Positions 32,201 to 41,214 of a DNA stretch of 64,000 bases are shown in pieces; within the stretch, counting starts at the first letter, position 1, and each line of letters starts with the position of its first letter. The notes beneath the pieces were generated by a model, which made no database searches, was not told where the DNA came from, and saw only the letters and a program-made list of their open reading frames with translations. Both the position numbers and the translations under genes were made by a program. Source of the stretch: Lamellibrachia columna (lineage: Eukaryota; Annelida; Polychaeta; Sabellida; Siboglinidae); contig OY759270.1 of the NCBI GenBank assembly GCA_963662155.1, positions 12,041,426 through 12,105,425 on the forward strand. The letters are read 5' to 3'.

Positions 32201-34570
32201 AGGCCCATGAAATTAAGACGCTGTATGTTCAACAAGGTTTTCCTAGTAAACAACTGGTGTGATATTCTTAATTGTAGTTGCAAATGGTTATGTCTTAGCA
32301 ACTGTTATAGGTGCATAGCCCCAAAGCCTTGACTTTTGTTTCCCTATTCTATGGCCAGTATCTGCCACTTACTTTGTGCTGTGGCAGAATGCCCTCAATG
32401 TAATTAGACTACTGTCTATTCATCACCCAACCACATTATTCATGCGACTTCCTGCTAAAAATAACAGGAAGACATCTACAGTGATCAGACTATGGATCAA
32501 TTACAAGATGTTCTTTGGTTATTGTGCCTTCTGTTACCCGGGGTATTACTCCCTACACTTGTACCAACAATGTAGTTGGAATTGAAATGCTAATACCTAT
32601 TCCGGAATTGGAGTTTTGTTTTTAAAAGTAATTGGAACTGGTGAAAATATACTTAGCATTTTCAAGTGCATCATGTAGCTTTTTAACTCAAATTATTCGC
32701 TACAAATAATCAATAAAATATAATATGTTGCAAATACCATATTTGCTTTCCATTATGTACCGTAATATGTAGAAATTAAATAAACTGCTCTAAAATAGAT
32801 GATTTTTTTGGTAGTGAACATATGACTATTGTTGCTCTGTTCACATACATTTATTTTGATATGGAATTTATATTTTGTAATTAGAATTGCATTTTTTTGA
32901 GGTGGAACTGGAATTGATATTTGTAATTGGTGAGTAATTGGAATTGACCTAATGTAATTGACCCCAAGTCTGACAATGGTCAACTAGACCCAATTTGTTG
33001 AGACATATCTGGTTAGTTACTTACGTCGACACTAATGTTGCTTGCCTCTGGTTTTGTGATAACGTCTCGCAGCCGCTGCTTGATCGTCTCGTGAATTGTG
33101 GAGAGGGCGCGGGAGAGGAGTTTGAAGGACTTGGTGGGAGAGGAAAGTTGGGGAGACATCGAACGCGGGATCTGAAAATAGCAACATAATTTATGTGAGT
33201 GATTGATAGAAACATACTTTATGTGGCAGCAATTGATAGCAACATAATTTATGTGACAGCATTTGGTAGAAAGCAACATTATATATGTAACAGCGATTGG
33301 TAGTAACATTATATATGTAACAGCGATTGGTAGCAACATAATCTATGTGACAGCGATTGGTATCAATATCATTTATGTAACAGCGATTGGTAGTAACATT
33401 ATATATGTAACAGCGATTGGTAGTAACATTATATATGTAACAGCGATTGGTAGCAACATAATCTATGTGACAGCGATTGGTATCAATATCATTTATGTAA
33501 CAGCGATTGGTAGTAACATTATATATGTAACAGCGATTGGTAGTAACATTATATATGTAACAGCGATTGGTAGCAACATAATCTATGTTACAGCGATTGG
33601 TATCAATATCATTTATGTGACAGCGATTGGTAGTAACATTATATATGTAACAGCGATTGGTAGTAACATTATATATGTAACAGCGATTGGTAGCAACATA
33701 ATCTATGTGACAGCGATTGGTAGTAACATTATATATGTAACAGCGATTGGTAGTAACATTATATATGTAACAGCGATTGGTAGCAACATAATCTATGTGA
33801 CAGCGATTGGTATCAATATCATTTATGTGACAGCGATTGGTAAAAAGTTAATGTCCAGAGGCACCTCCAAGACTTAGACAAGCCAGAGATTTGGAATCTA
33901 AATCATATATGGACCCTGGGTCCAACTATCATAATGTTCAAATATCAAAATATGGACAGCTGTGAGATTTGGACCCCTCCTTTAAAAACTACTAATCATT
34001 AAATTTATTTCTTATATATATATAGTATATATATCAACAGAAATTTGGAACATTGGGTATATATTCCAAATTTTATATGATATGTGGGCCCTCAGGTCCA
34101 AATATCACCAGCACACCGTCAGGACATAGTTGCAGGATTGATGCTGGGATAGGGGGAGATACGATATTATGCTTAGGACTTTACTGTACAGTCGAACCTC
34201 ATTTTATGATCACCTCGGTAAAAACAGCCACTCGCCATTTTATAATACACTCACTTTGTTTTTATACATATCTATTCCGGATTTGTCAGACTCATGCATT
34301 ATCTGTCAACAAAACAAGAATGGTTAATGTACTGATGACGTCACGTTGACTTAAGGTTAACATGAGGTCATGGTGACCTAAGGTTAACATACTGGAGAGT
34401 TCATGTTGATCACTCATGTTACAAAACATTAAAAAATAACTTACAGGAGAGGTCGCATTGACCTTCCACGGCGTAGTTGCATAACACACGCTGGCGGAAC
34501 GGGCGCGTAGGAAGTTCTTTGGGATGGCACTAGGTGGCGATTGTCTCTCTTTTCTTTCGCAGTCTGCTGT
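17053..34570 (-). CDS. MLYCD: Malonyl-CoA decarboxylase, ten recognised coding exons
   Basis: MCD converts malonyl-CoA to acetyl-CoA and CO2, relieving malonyl-CoA inhibition of fatty-acid entry into mitochondria. Exons in transcript order are 34445-34570, 33025-33171, 30822-30962, 29646-29786, 28998-29150, 25361-25525, 23541-23658, 21892-22050, 17979-18218 and 17053-17291. All have GT-AG borders and matching phases. They total 1,629 nt, or 542 residues plus a stop; human MLYCD has 493. The N-terminal helical domain covers the first five exons and the GNAT-like catalytic domain the rest. The human catalytic dyad is Ser329 and His423. The matching residues here are in [10 protein letters not shown] and [11 protein letters not shown]. 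The C-terminus ends in PLNS, not the SKL peroxisomal signal of the human protein. The start codon is not fixed; further in-frame exons lie upstream (39057-39188 and the VKQE exons). Confidence 0.93.
17444..17690. repeat. 40-bp minisatellite, about 6 copies
   Basis: Units run CCCTGGTCCCTCAAACACAT GGATAAACACAAAGTATTTC with few differences, 150 bases upstream of the acceptor of the last MLYCD exon. The - strand open frame through it (repeats of [11 protein letters not shown]) is a by-product. Confidence 0.95.
17979..18218 (-). CDS. MLYCD: MLYCD exon
   Basis: Encodes [20 protein letters not shown] and then [20 protein letters not shown], ending FAYNPV with donor TTG|GTAAGT. It matches the QAPLMRLCAWYLYGEK..GYALNPV block of vertebrate MCD. 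Enters in phase 1 and leaves in phase 1. Confidence 0.92.
18508..19951 (-). mobile_element. Inverted-repeat DNA element, copy 1 (no nested insert)
   Basis: Ends CAAGGGTGAGATTTAG and CTAAATCTTACCCCTG are inverted repeats of the form CAGGGGTGAGATTTAG. Compared with 45391-47638 it is in the opposite orientation and lacks the nested element, so it shows the empty site near 19355-19385. It has no intact ORF and lies in an MLYCD intron. Confidence 0.75.
19984..20285 (-). pseudogene. LINE reverse transcriptase C-terminal fragment, frameshifted
   Basis: On the - strand one frame reads [20 protein letters not shown] and a second reads [20 protein letters not shown] then PSNL and a stop. The pattern RI.FK.L...(Y/F)(K/R)A.....P followed by R.YG...F...A..LWN.LP is the typical end of L2/Rex-type LINE proteins. 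A frameshift separates the halves. Confidence 0.75.
20486..21756. mobile_element. Non-autonomous hAT-like element
   Basis: Ends are CAGACTTGTTAACAAATGC and, inverted, CAGGCTTGTTAACAAATGC. They are flanked by the perfect 8-bp duplication CTGCAGAG (20478-20485 and 21757-21764). The subterminal regions are packed with ATGCAAATGC/GCATTTGAATGC words. It carries a LINE 3' tail inside (20896-21180). No transposase is seen. Confidence 0.88.
20896..21180 (+). mobile_element. LINE 3' tail (CR1/L2-like) inside the hAT-like element
   Basis: Encodes [20 protein letters not shown] and [17 protein letters not shown] then a stop, the classic C-terminus of CR1/L2-like LINEs. The 3' UTR ends in repeated CTTGTTAAAT words. 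The same tail is seen inverted at 5488-5570 and 58795-58960. Confidence 0.85.
21892..22050 (-). CDS. MLYCD: MLYCD exon
   Basis: Encodes [20 protein letters not shown] and [14 protein letters not shown], strongly conserved MCD motifs of the acyl-CoA binding domain. Acceptor CCTCCTCAG and donor ATG|GTAAGT. Confidence 0.95.
22182..22300. repeat. 29-bp minisatellite, 4 copies
   Basis: Head-to-tail units of GTGAACAATCCTATGTATAT plus GGAGCTTTT, essentially identical to each other, in the intron about 130 bases upstream of the MLYCD exon at 21892-22050. Confidence 0.95.
23541..23658 (-). CDS. MLYCD: MLYCD exon with tandemly repeated acceptor
   Basis: Encodes [20 protein letters not shown] and then [16 protein letters not shown](G), holding the catalytic-type Ser in FYSIT. 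The acidic [11 protein letters not shown] insert is longer than in human MCD (SETEEKNK). The acceptor TGTACAG|ACGATAG and the first 25 or so bases are the unit of the array at 23640-24440. Confidence 0.95.
23640..24440 (-). repeat. 3'-splice-site minisatellite, about 15 copies
   Basis: Units of 56 and 53 bp alternate for much of the array, giving a higher-order period near 109 bp. On the - strand each unit contains TTTGTTG(T/C)GTACAG|A(C/T)GATAGTT and then GATGCACACCTGG. That is the acceptor and the first bases of the MLYCD exon at 23541-23658, which forms the last unit. The extra copies lie upstream in the intron. Confidence 0.97.
24603..25382 (-). repeat. 5'-splice-site minisatellite, about 30 degenerate copies
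   Basis: Units of about 24-26 bp of the form TACTCTGTGATACTCTACCTGTA. On the - strand each reads CAGAGTATACAG|GTAGAGTATC, the end of the MLYCD exon 25361-25525 with its donor. The units are more diverged than the array at 23640, so this expansion looks older. Some units carry CAG|GTAGTG. Confidence 0.95.
25361..25525 (-). CDS. MLYCD: MLYCD exon with tandemly repeated donor
   Basis: A phase 0-0 exon of 55 residues: [55 protein letters not shown]. It is one of the best conserved MCD blocks. The donor ATACAG|GTAGAG and the end of the coding sequence are the unit of the array at 24603-25382. Confidence 0.96.
26700..27739 (-). pseudogene. Mutator-like transposase, 5' fragment
   Basis: Lies in an MLYCD intron on the same strand. 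A basic start at 27739, [20 protein letters not shown], is followed by a donor near 27555 and, after acceptor TTTTTCCAG (27139 region), an exon with [20 protein letters not shown]. Further on, a different frame reads [20 protein letters not shown] and [24 protein letters not shown]. This resembles the N(T/V)R.V.A...(I/M)G.GY.G(L/I) block of Mutator-like transposase-domain proteins of invertebrates. A stop and frame change separate the parts and the catalytic domain is absent, so it is probably dead. The family call is from memory of the motif. Confidence 0.5.
28803..28925. repeat. GAATTGGAATTG-rich repeat, copy 1
   Basis: A block rich in the words GAATTGGAATTG that begins CAGACCTCGGATCAATT and ends near AATTGAAGTCTG, so the ends are weakly inverted. 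A related region is 32580-32970, which ends CCCCAAGTCTG. It is probably a relic of a hAT-like element. Confidence 0.45.
28998..29150 (-). CDS. MLYCD: MLYCD exon
   Basis: A phase 0-0 exon of 51 residues ending [20 protein letters not shown] and [10 protein letters not shown], a near-invariant MCD block. Donor AAG|GTGTGT, acceptor TTCCTTCAG. Confidence 0.95.
29646..29786 (-). CDS. MLYCD: MLYCD exon
   Basis: A phase 0-0 exon of 47 residues with [20 protein letters not shown] and [16 protein letters not shown], matching the ALVPRYRGLF....GVRFLV.LRADLL part of the MCD helical domain. Confidence 0.94.
29870..30385 (+). repeat. Dispersed repeat family, copy B
   Basis: Same ordered blocks as 9395-9850 in the same orientation, well diverged. 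It lies in the intron between the MLYCD exons at 30822 and 29646. Confidence 0.45.
30822..30962 (-). CDS. MLYCD: MLYCD exon
   Basis: A phase 0-0 exon of 47 residues: [20 protein letters not shown] and [20 protein letters not shown]. It aligns with the ELL.RLA..FGVDH.QV segment of MCD. Donor CAG|GTATGT. Confidence 0.88.
31005..31330 (-). mobile_element. tRNA-derived SINE, antisense
   Basis: Read on the - strand from about 31320, GTGGTTAGCACATCAGA resembles a tRNA A box and CAGTTTCAAATCC a decayed B box (GGTTCGAATCC). A conserved-looking CACTCAGCTGTATAAATGAG block follows, then GTATCTGGCT, which is the order of a tRNA head and core seen in widespread invertebrate SINEs. Confidence 0.65.
31792..32345. 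mobile_element. MITE with terminal inverted repeats, copy 2
   Basis: Inverted relative to 8606-9152. Ends are AGCAAAGCAAAAATCAAG and, at the other side, AAGCCTTGACTTTTGTTTCC. The internal block with GACCGATAAGCGCATGC and TGTTCAACAAGGTTTTCC is shared. Conserved-looking reading frames in both copies ([14 protein letters not shown]) reflect shared DNA and not a gene. Confidence 0.65.
32505..32575 (+). repeat. Direct repeat shared with 36208-36275
   Basis: GATGTTCTTTGGTTATTGTG through TTGTACCAACAATG is about 90% the same as 36208-36275 in the same orientation. Each copy sits beside an element (a GAATTG-rich one here, the hAT-like one at 34993 there), so it is part of a dispersed repeat. Confidence 0.7.
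32580..32970. repeat. GGAATTG-rich repeat, copy 2
   Basis: Both ends are rich in TTGGAATTG words around an AT-rich middle. ACAATG flanks both sides (ACAATGTA and ACAATGGT), which could be a decayed 8-bp target duplication. It has no coding content. Confidence 0.4.
33025..33171 (-). CDS. MLYCD: MLYCD exon
   Basis: A phase 0-0 exon of 49 residues containing [20 protein letters not shown], which corresponds to the DELLRRAV start of the mature MCD helical domain. Donor GAC|GTAAGT; acceptor GCTATTTTCAG directly abuts the 30-bp array at 33180. Confidence 0.75.
33180..33845. repeat. 30-bp minisatellite, about 21 copies
   Basis: Units of the form ACAGCGATTGGTAGTAACAT TATATATGTA, with three variants (TAGTAACATTATATATG, TAGCAACATAATCTATG, TATCAATATCATTTATG) in a partly regular higher-order pattern. 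The 30-bp length keeps reading frames open and gives a spurious 204-codon frame of ([10 protein letters not shown])n. It starts within 10 bases of the MLYCD acceptor at 33171. Confidence 0.97.
34445..34570 (-). CDS. MLYCD: Probable MLYCD N-terminal exon (RSASVC exon, copy 1)
   Basis: A phase 0-0 exon of 42 residues with [18 protein letters not shown], Arg-rich and hydrophobic like part of a mitochondrial presequence. Donor CCT|GTAAGT, acceptor CACTCACAG. It resembles the exon at 39057-39188 in both length and motif (DC-x-K, LRxRSASVC, ending SP or SPP). Confidence 0.65.
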
Positions 34571-34992
34571 CTGTGAGTGACAAGAAGATTTGACATGGGT
34601 GATGGTTAGAGAAACAAGATATACCTTCCAGTGATGAGCCATAAAAAGGAAACCAAAGCAGCAAATAAAAAGCCACAGAGTAAAGACGTTGTCAGCTGGA
34701 ATACTGAGATAGTCTACTGTATGTGCCATATATGTGTAATGGTTGGTGAACTATATGCGTGAATTAAACTAAAATATAAACTTGCTCTCATCTGCAAATA
34801 TTTTGACCGTCTCTAACCGCCTTCGTCAGCAGACCAGCAACATGTGACACAAGCTGGAGAAGGACGTTAAGGAGCTGATGGCCAATGTCTCGGTTCAGAG
34901 CAGGATTCATTCGATGGGTGCTTTCTTGATTTTTTTTCTATACCAGTTCTCTTCATGATCTTGAATCCTTACATCTTTCATTAAATACTGAT

Positions 34993-36148
34993 CAGGTATG
35001 GGGCAACTTGAAAAGTTAATTAATTAAATTAAATTAACCTCCCAAATTCTTCAATTAAATTTAATTAACAATTCATTTTAATTCAATTAACAATTAAATC
35101 ATGTGTTGATAGAAATGTTTATACATTTAAAGCAGTTCGAAAAATTACAAGACTTGTAACAGAAATGTGTTTTGTAACTTTGTTGGAAAGAGATTTGCGC
35201 ATACAATATTTACATGCTAAGCATTTCTTCATGGGACATTTGATCACATTTTAAAAGTTGTAAATACTTGTTAAAAGATCAAGTATTTTTTTTTTAAAGG
35301 ATTGAAAAGTTGTGGCTGAAGATTTGAAGGCGTGGGGTTACCTCCTATGTTCAACCACTAAATTAACATAACGGGCAACTACATACATAATTTCTATGCA
35401 CCAAGTTGTTATTTATTCAGTGTTTTATACTAAATCATCAGGTTTCCCCTATACACACTAACATTTGAATATGTATGCACTATTTTTTATGCATCACTAG
35501 AACTGGCATGCTTTTGATTTGGCACTGTAAAAAGATCCCAAACTGAAGCTATATTACCTTCTCTACATCTCCCCATTAATGGTTATATGCAAACACAAAA
35601 ATGATAGATGCGTATGTCTAATGGCGCCATAGGTCCACTTGGCAGCAAGTTGTCAGCCCCAAATGTTTACTTTAAAAAGAGATTTGCAGAAGCCAAGATT
35701 AGCCATAAATTTATCACCCTACAGGAGGACATTCTATTGTCTACGCCTTCCCTCCAATTCACAGGTGCCTGAATGAGCAGCCAAGCCCAGCCCAGCCCAG
35801 CCCAGCCCAGCCCAGCCCAGCCCAGCCCAGTTGTTACAGCTTATGTGTGCTCTGTGATGTTCCTCCCATTCGCACGTCTGAACTTGATCTCTCTAAAGTT
35901 AGATATTGGAATAGTGACTGCAGGCCTGGATAACATTGCTGTTCAATTATGTATATTAACTGTTAAATGAGCACTTAATTGAGAGTTAATTGGGAATTTG
36001 TCAAGTAAATTAAATTAACCCCTTTTGGTAAATTTAATTAATTGAATTAAACTAAATTAGCGTTTCTGGAAAAGTTAATTAATTGAATTTAATTGAGTTC
36101 ATTCAATTAACAAATTAACAATTAACATATGAAATTAACCCATGCCTG
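34993..36148. mobile_element. Non-autonomous hAT-like element with AATTAATT-rich ends
   Basis: Ends CAGGTATGGG and CCCATGCCTG are inverted repeats, flanked by the perfect 8-bp duplication ATACTGAT (34985-34992 and 36149-36156). Subterminal regions are packed with AATTAATT words. A (CCCAG)n tract lies at about 35784-35830. No transposase is seen. Confidence 0.88.
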
Positions 36149-36544
36149 ATACTGATGACCCAGGTTTGCCTGTGTTCACTCATGGCAGAAAGGGGCTGGG
36201 GACAAGATAGATGTTCTTTGGTTAATGTGCCTACTGTTACCCAGGGTATTATTCCCTACACTTGCACCAACAATGACCTCAGGTTGTTGACTGATTTGTG
36301 ATACACTGGTATGTCATAGGACATGAAAACCCTTGCTATTTGCTCTAATACATCCACGGTATGTAACTGTACATTTTCAGAAGTTTCTTGATATGTTCCA
36401 CCCTTCCTCGCTAGCCAGGGGTGGTAGTAGTAGGGTGGTAGGAGTACTACAGTACTCCTGGCAGATCGACGTGTTAAACATGGGTTTGACAGTTTATCCC
36501 AAGCCAAGTGTGGATGTACACTGAATCATTTGTACTTCATCCCA

Positions 36545-36712
36545 CTCGATGCATTGGTCGACCAGACTGCCTGTCTTGGTCGACCTGACTGCCTGTCTTG
36601 GTCGACCAGACTGCCTGCCTTGGTCGACCAGACTGCCTGCCTTGGTCGACCTGACTGCCTGTCTTGGTCGACCAGACTGCCTGTCTTGGTTGACCAGACT
36701 GCCTGTCTGACC
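36545..36712. repeat. 22-bp minisatellite, about 7 copies
   Basis: Units TTGGTCGACCAGACTGCCTG plus TC or CC, each with a GTCGAC palindrome. It reads open in several frames on both strands, but only because of the repeat. Confidence 0.95.
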
Positions 36713-36719
36713 AGCGGTG

Positions 36720-38348
36720 ATGGGTCCACTATGAATTAACGTTAAGTTGCCGTATGTGAGCCTCATAAATCTGAGCAAACAATATTATTGGTCAACGCAG
36801 CAACAGAAAAATCAGTGTTTCAACAGATCGATCTGCCAGGGGTACTGATGTAGTCAGAGACCCCTGGTGACAAGGATAGTTCCACCTCTTTGGTTTTGTT
36901 CTCCTCTTCTCTTACTAGGTCTTCCCTCTGTGGAGTAGTGACCTCAACATTGATCTTTAGTGTCCTAAATGACGGTTTACCTCTCAAGTTTCTTCAGATG
37001 TAAATTTTTTTTTTCTAATTTAACAAGCTAAGAAACCAGAATTTCTATCCATTTAAAAATCATAAAACTAATTTAACTAATTAACACAAAAACTGATGGC
37101 ATAAGTAGGTGGGTGCAAAATTTACATTGACAGTGAATATTCTGTTATCAAATCCACACCCATGAGTGATTATTTCTTACAAAATATTCACCCGGGGGTG
37201 AGAAATTGGAGGGGTGTGAAAATTGGACGCCGACACCTGTGTTTTTCATATGTCAATATGTATATGCATTATTTTTACCTTACCTTTACATTTTAATGTG
37301 GTATTTGACACTATATGTAGGTACTGTTTGTATTTATGTACTAAACTATATGGCCTATGTTTCTGCATAAGAAACAGCTATGAATGAATATCGCGGCAGC
37401 AGATTTTATATGGAGCCAAATCCATGTGCTATGTCTGTAGTGTTTTTACTATACAAACCATCATACAAATAGGTTAACTGTGGATTAAGTTTCACCCTGT
37501 CCATATAGCTCAAGGCATTCGGTTTTCAGCTTGACACCAGATGGCTGCCGACCCCAGGATTGTCTGATCAAGTGGCCGCAGTCACGGGATCATGACCAGT
37601 GTAGCTAACCCAGGACCATGTCCAGTCACGCCCTAACATCCTGGCCTCCAGTCTGTCCTTTGGTGTCACAGCTGGCTCCAGAGAGATCTGGCTGGGCTGT
37701 CCCATTTATTGCCATGTTAGAATTTTATAGTAAATATAATGCATTCATATAACACGATTTGTTCTTATGGTGTTGTCATAAATATGCAATGACAAACTTC
37801 CAGGGTAGCAGTGTCATCTAAGTTAACAACATATGTTCACACCCTATTAGAAGAGAATCCCTGTCTGCCCTCAAACAATGCCATATTCACTCTTTGATAG
37901 GTGGAAAATCAACATTTATTTTAATTGTTACAGAATATAGATTCATTTACCTGAAAAGAATCATTACTGTCATTGTAAATGGCATTATGGCTATGGCTTG
38001 AAACCTATTTGTTTTCCTTGTTTAGTGTCAAGATATCTGATCTAGCCTACATGTCCAATGCAGCATTATTAATGTTTTCTGGATAAGAAGATGCATTTCT
38101 GTTTCTCATTTTCCTGAAGTATTACTTCAGGAAAAATAAAATGCACTTAACATTTTCATGTTTTAAACCTCTAGCTTTTTCTCACAATTTAAACTTGCAT
38201 TTTTCAATAAATAAATTTTTCAGCTGCAAATAATTTTTTTTAACAACATTAAAAATTTCAAAAGCATTTTATTCGTATCACAAGTAAGATCATACTATTT
38301 GGACGAAAACACGAAAATGTTCCGGATTTTCAGCATCACTTGAGGTGG
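36720..38348. other. Intronic or intergenic stretch without recognised features
   Basis: I see no gene, RNA or clear element here. It is AT-rich at 37700-38330, with a short CTGAAGTATTACTTCAG palindrome near 38114-38131. Confidence 0.4.
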
Positions 38349-39066
38349 GACTTACAGCGGGAGATGAGATTTAGAGGGGGAGATGAGACTTACAGGGGGA
38401 GATGAGACTTACAGGGTGAGATGAGACTTACAGGGGGAGATGAGACTTACAGGGGGAGATGAGACTTACAGGGGGAGATGAGACTTACAGGGGAGATGAG
38501 ACTTACAGGGGGAGATGAGACTTACAGGGGGAGATGAGACTTACAGGGGGAGATGAGACTTACAGGGGGAGATGAGACTTACAGGGGGAGATGAGACTTA
38601 CAGGGGGAGATGAGACTTACAGGGGGAGATGAGACTTACAGAGGGAGATAAGACTTACAGGGGGAGATAAGACTTACAGGGGGAGATAAGACTTACAGAG
38701 GGAGATAAGACTTACAGGGGGAGATAAGACTTACAGGGGGAGATAAGACTTACAGGGGGAGATAAGACTTACAGGGGGAGACGAGACTTACAGAGGGAGA
38801 CAAGACTTACAGGGGGACATAAGACTTACAGGGGGAGATAAGACTTACAGGGGGAGATAAGACTTACAGGGGGAGATGAGACTTACAGGGGGAGATAAGA
38901 CTTACAGGGGGAGATGAGACTTACAGGGGGAGATGAGACTTACAGGGGGAGATGAGACTTACAGAGGGAGATGAGACTTACAGGGGGAGATAAGACTTAC
39001 AGGGGGAGATGAGACTTACAGGGGGAGATGAGACTTACGGGGGAGATGAGACTTACAGGGGGAGAT
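38349..39066 (-). repeat. 19-bp minisatellite carrying a 5' splice site, about 37 copies
   Basis: The + strand unit is AGGGGGAGATGAGACTTAC. On the - strand this reads CTCATCTCCCCCT|GTAAGT with a near-consensus donor in every unit. Variants include GATAAGAC. The last unit is the real donor of the exon at 39057-39188, so the array lies in the first bases of the following intron. Confidence 0.97.
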
Positions 39067-39188
39067 GCAGCTGGCCTCCACGAGTTGGCGGGATTCGGAG
39101 GACATACACTGGCTGAACGATTTCGAAGACAGTGATTGGCCATGGCAACTGGGGAAGGCAGCATCCCTTTAGTGTCACAGTCCATCGT
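39057..39188 (-). CDS. Probable coding exon (RSASVC exon, copy 2)
   Basis: A phase 0-0 exon of 44 residues: TMDCDTKGMLPSPVAMANHC then LRNRSASVCPPNPANSW. Acceptor TTGTTTGCAG, donor CCT|GTAAGT. It resembles the exon at 34445-34570, so it is either an alternative first MLYCD exon, a duplicated exon included with it, or part of a neighbouring gene. MANHCLRNRSASV would make a plausible mitochondrial presequence if translation began at its internal Met. Confidence 0.55.
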
Positions 39189-40689
39189 CTGCAAACAACA
39201 GACAATACAGTCAAACCTGTTTAAGCAACCACCTGCATTAAGAGACCACCTGACATTAACGACCACAATCAACTCCTCCCGAAGTGCCGCCTGAGTTAAG
39301 ACACAACCTTTATTAAGGGACCACCTGTGTTAAGAGAACACTTTATGACCATCCTCTGAGTGGTCACTTAGACAGGTTTGACTTACAGTGTAGCTGTGGA
39401 GCAGATTCTGGTATCCACGGATATTATAAAAGGTACACAATCTTCCCATTTGTATCATAGAATCATGTGAACCCATGAATGCCTGACCCCGATAAATTTT
39501 GTCAACAGGTTTTGGAAATTGTCAACAGTTGTTTGTGAATATGCTCAACAGCAAGGTCAGTATTCATCAACAGATAACGATCTATTATATTAATATATAC
39601 AGGACAGTCAAGATGTTGGAATGGATTTAGTTTATAATGTATAAGATGACAATCACTGGTTTTTTCATTTCTCTTGGTTTTGAACCATATGTTCTTGTGC
39701 AGATAGTTCAAAATTGATTTAGAATCCTGAAAATACTATAATAATCACCAATATCGAAGTAGTACCAAGAGATAATATGTAATATGATTTTACAATAAAA
39801 ACAAACACACTTTATATACTTAATGCATACCTCTATTTCATATGGAGTGTTAAGATTTGAATCCACTTAAAATAAAATACTTTACATAAAATTGCATAAG
39901 TTAAATATGTATATGTTTTTAATGCAATGTCACATATATGTATATAGAATATGAAATCACACTGCTAGTCTCTCAAACTGGCTGTAGAAGTGGGCCAAAG
40001 TATGATACCCTACCTTGTTATTTCATTGGTTTAGCATGTATATGAAAATTAACGGCTCTGAAACTCCCACACAAATGTAAACCTATTAGTTATTCTCAAA
40101 TACGTGTTCTGAAAGAGGCTTTTAATACCACAAACTGTACAATACCTTCTACCGTATCCAGAAAGCGAACAATGTCTATACACCCACACCTTGACTTCTA
40201 AGAAACCTACAGCATTTCTGAGAAGACATACAATGAAGAGATGATGTGATTAGATGCTTCTTCATGAATAGTGCACAGTGGCACTGCCTGTCTTTTTATC
40301 TAGTGATTCCTAATTAGCCTATGACATGCCATGATCCTCCCAGTCTAATATAGCTGTTTTCTAAGAACTGAGCAACTGTTTCCACGAAACCTTCTCAAAG
40401 GCATTCATGCAGGTTGAAAAAGATATAAACAAATACAGATGGCTTCCGCTTTTTCTGTGTTTTCTCTCACTCTGTCACTATCATTAACCTTGGACATCTG
40501 ATGTTCAAGTCAATGTCTCTTGGGTGTACTCCGTCTCCACTGGTCTTTGAGTACTACATTTATGTTGCCTTTGGCTAAATACAATCTTCACGCCCTACTA
40601 CCCTAGTTAACTGGTAGAGCTATTGTTATCCCTCCTCATGGCGCTATCATTATTACCCCTGGAGGATCTACCCAACCAAACACAGAAGT

Positions 40690-41125
40690 AAAATTTGTTC
40701 TGGTAGCTGGGTCAACCAATCAGATCCTTTACTAGGACTTCTCTCAATAACATCTAGATGATCCAAGTCACCTGTTACAAGATCCTTCACTAGGACTTCT
40801 CTCAGTAACATCTAGATGACCCAAGTCACCTGTTACAAGATCCTTCACTAGGACTTCTCTCAGTAACATCTAGATGACCTAAGTCACCTGTTACACGATC
40901 CTTCACTAGGACTTCTCTCAGTAACATCTAGATGACCTAAGTCACCTGTTACACGATCCGTCACTAGGACTTCTCTCTGTAACATCTAGATGACCTAAGT
41001 CACCTGTTACATGATCCGTCACTAGGACTTCTCTCAGTAACATCTAGATGACCTAAGTCACATGTTACAAGATCCTTCACTAGGACTTCTCTCTGTAACA
41101 TCTAGATGACCTAAGTCACATGTTG
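40690..41125. repeat. 58-59-bp minisatellite, about 7 copies
   Basis: Units ACAAGATCCTTCACTAGGAC, TTCTCTCAGTAACATCTAGA, TGACCTAAGTCACCTGTT in tandem with small differences (ACACGATCC, ACATGATCC). Nothing coding. Confidence 0.95.
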
Positions 41126-41214
41126 CAAATATCTACCTCACTTTGATATTTTAATAACAAATTCACAAAATATACCTTACATTTATTTCTTATCCTTGCC
41201 ACTTTGAAGAAACA

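Noticed and set aside
31792..32345. Conserved peptide [14 protein letters not shown] shared with 8625-8831
   Set aside because: The similarity continues outside the frames and ends at inverted repeats, so it is shared MITE DNA and not a protein family.
33263..33877. 204-codon frame of ([10 protein letters not shown])n
   Set aside because: A 30-bp tandem repeat keeps any stop-free frame open. It is antisense to an MLYCD intron and has no gene-like features.
36545..36712. Open frames of SGRPRQAVRSTK type
   Set aside because: A product of the 22-bp minisatellite, open in several frames on both strands.
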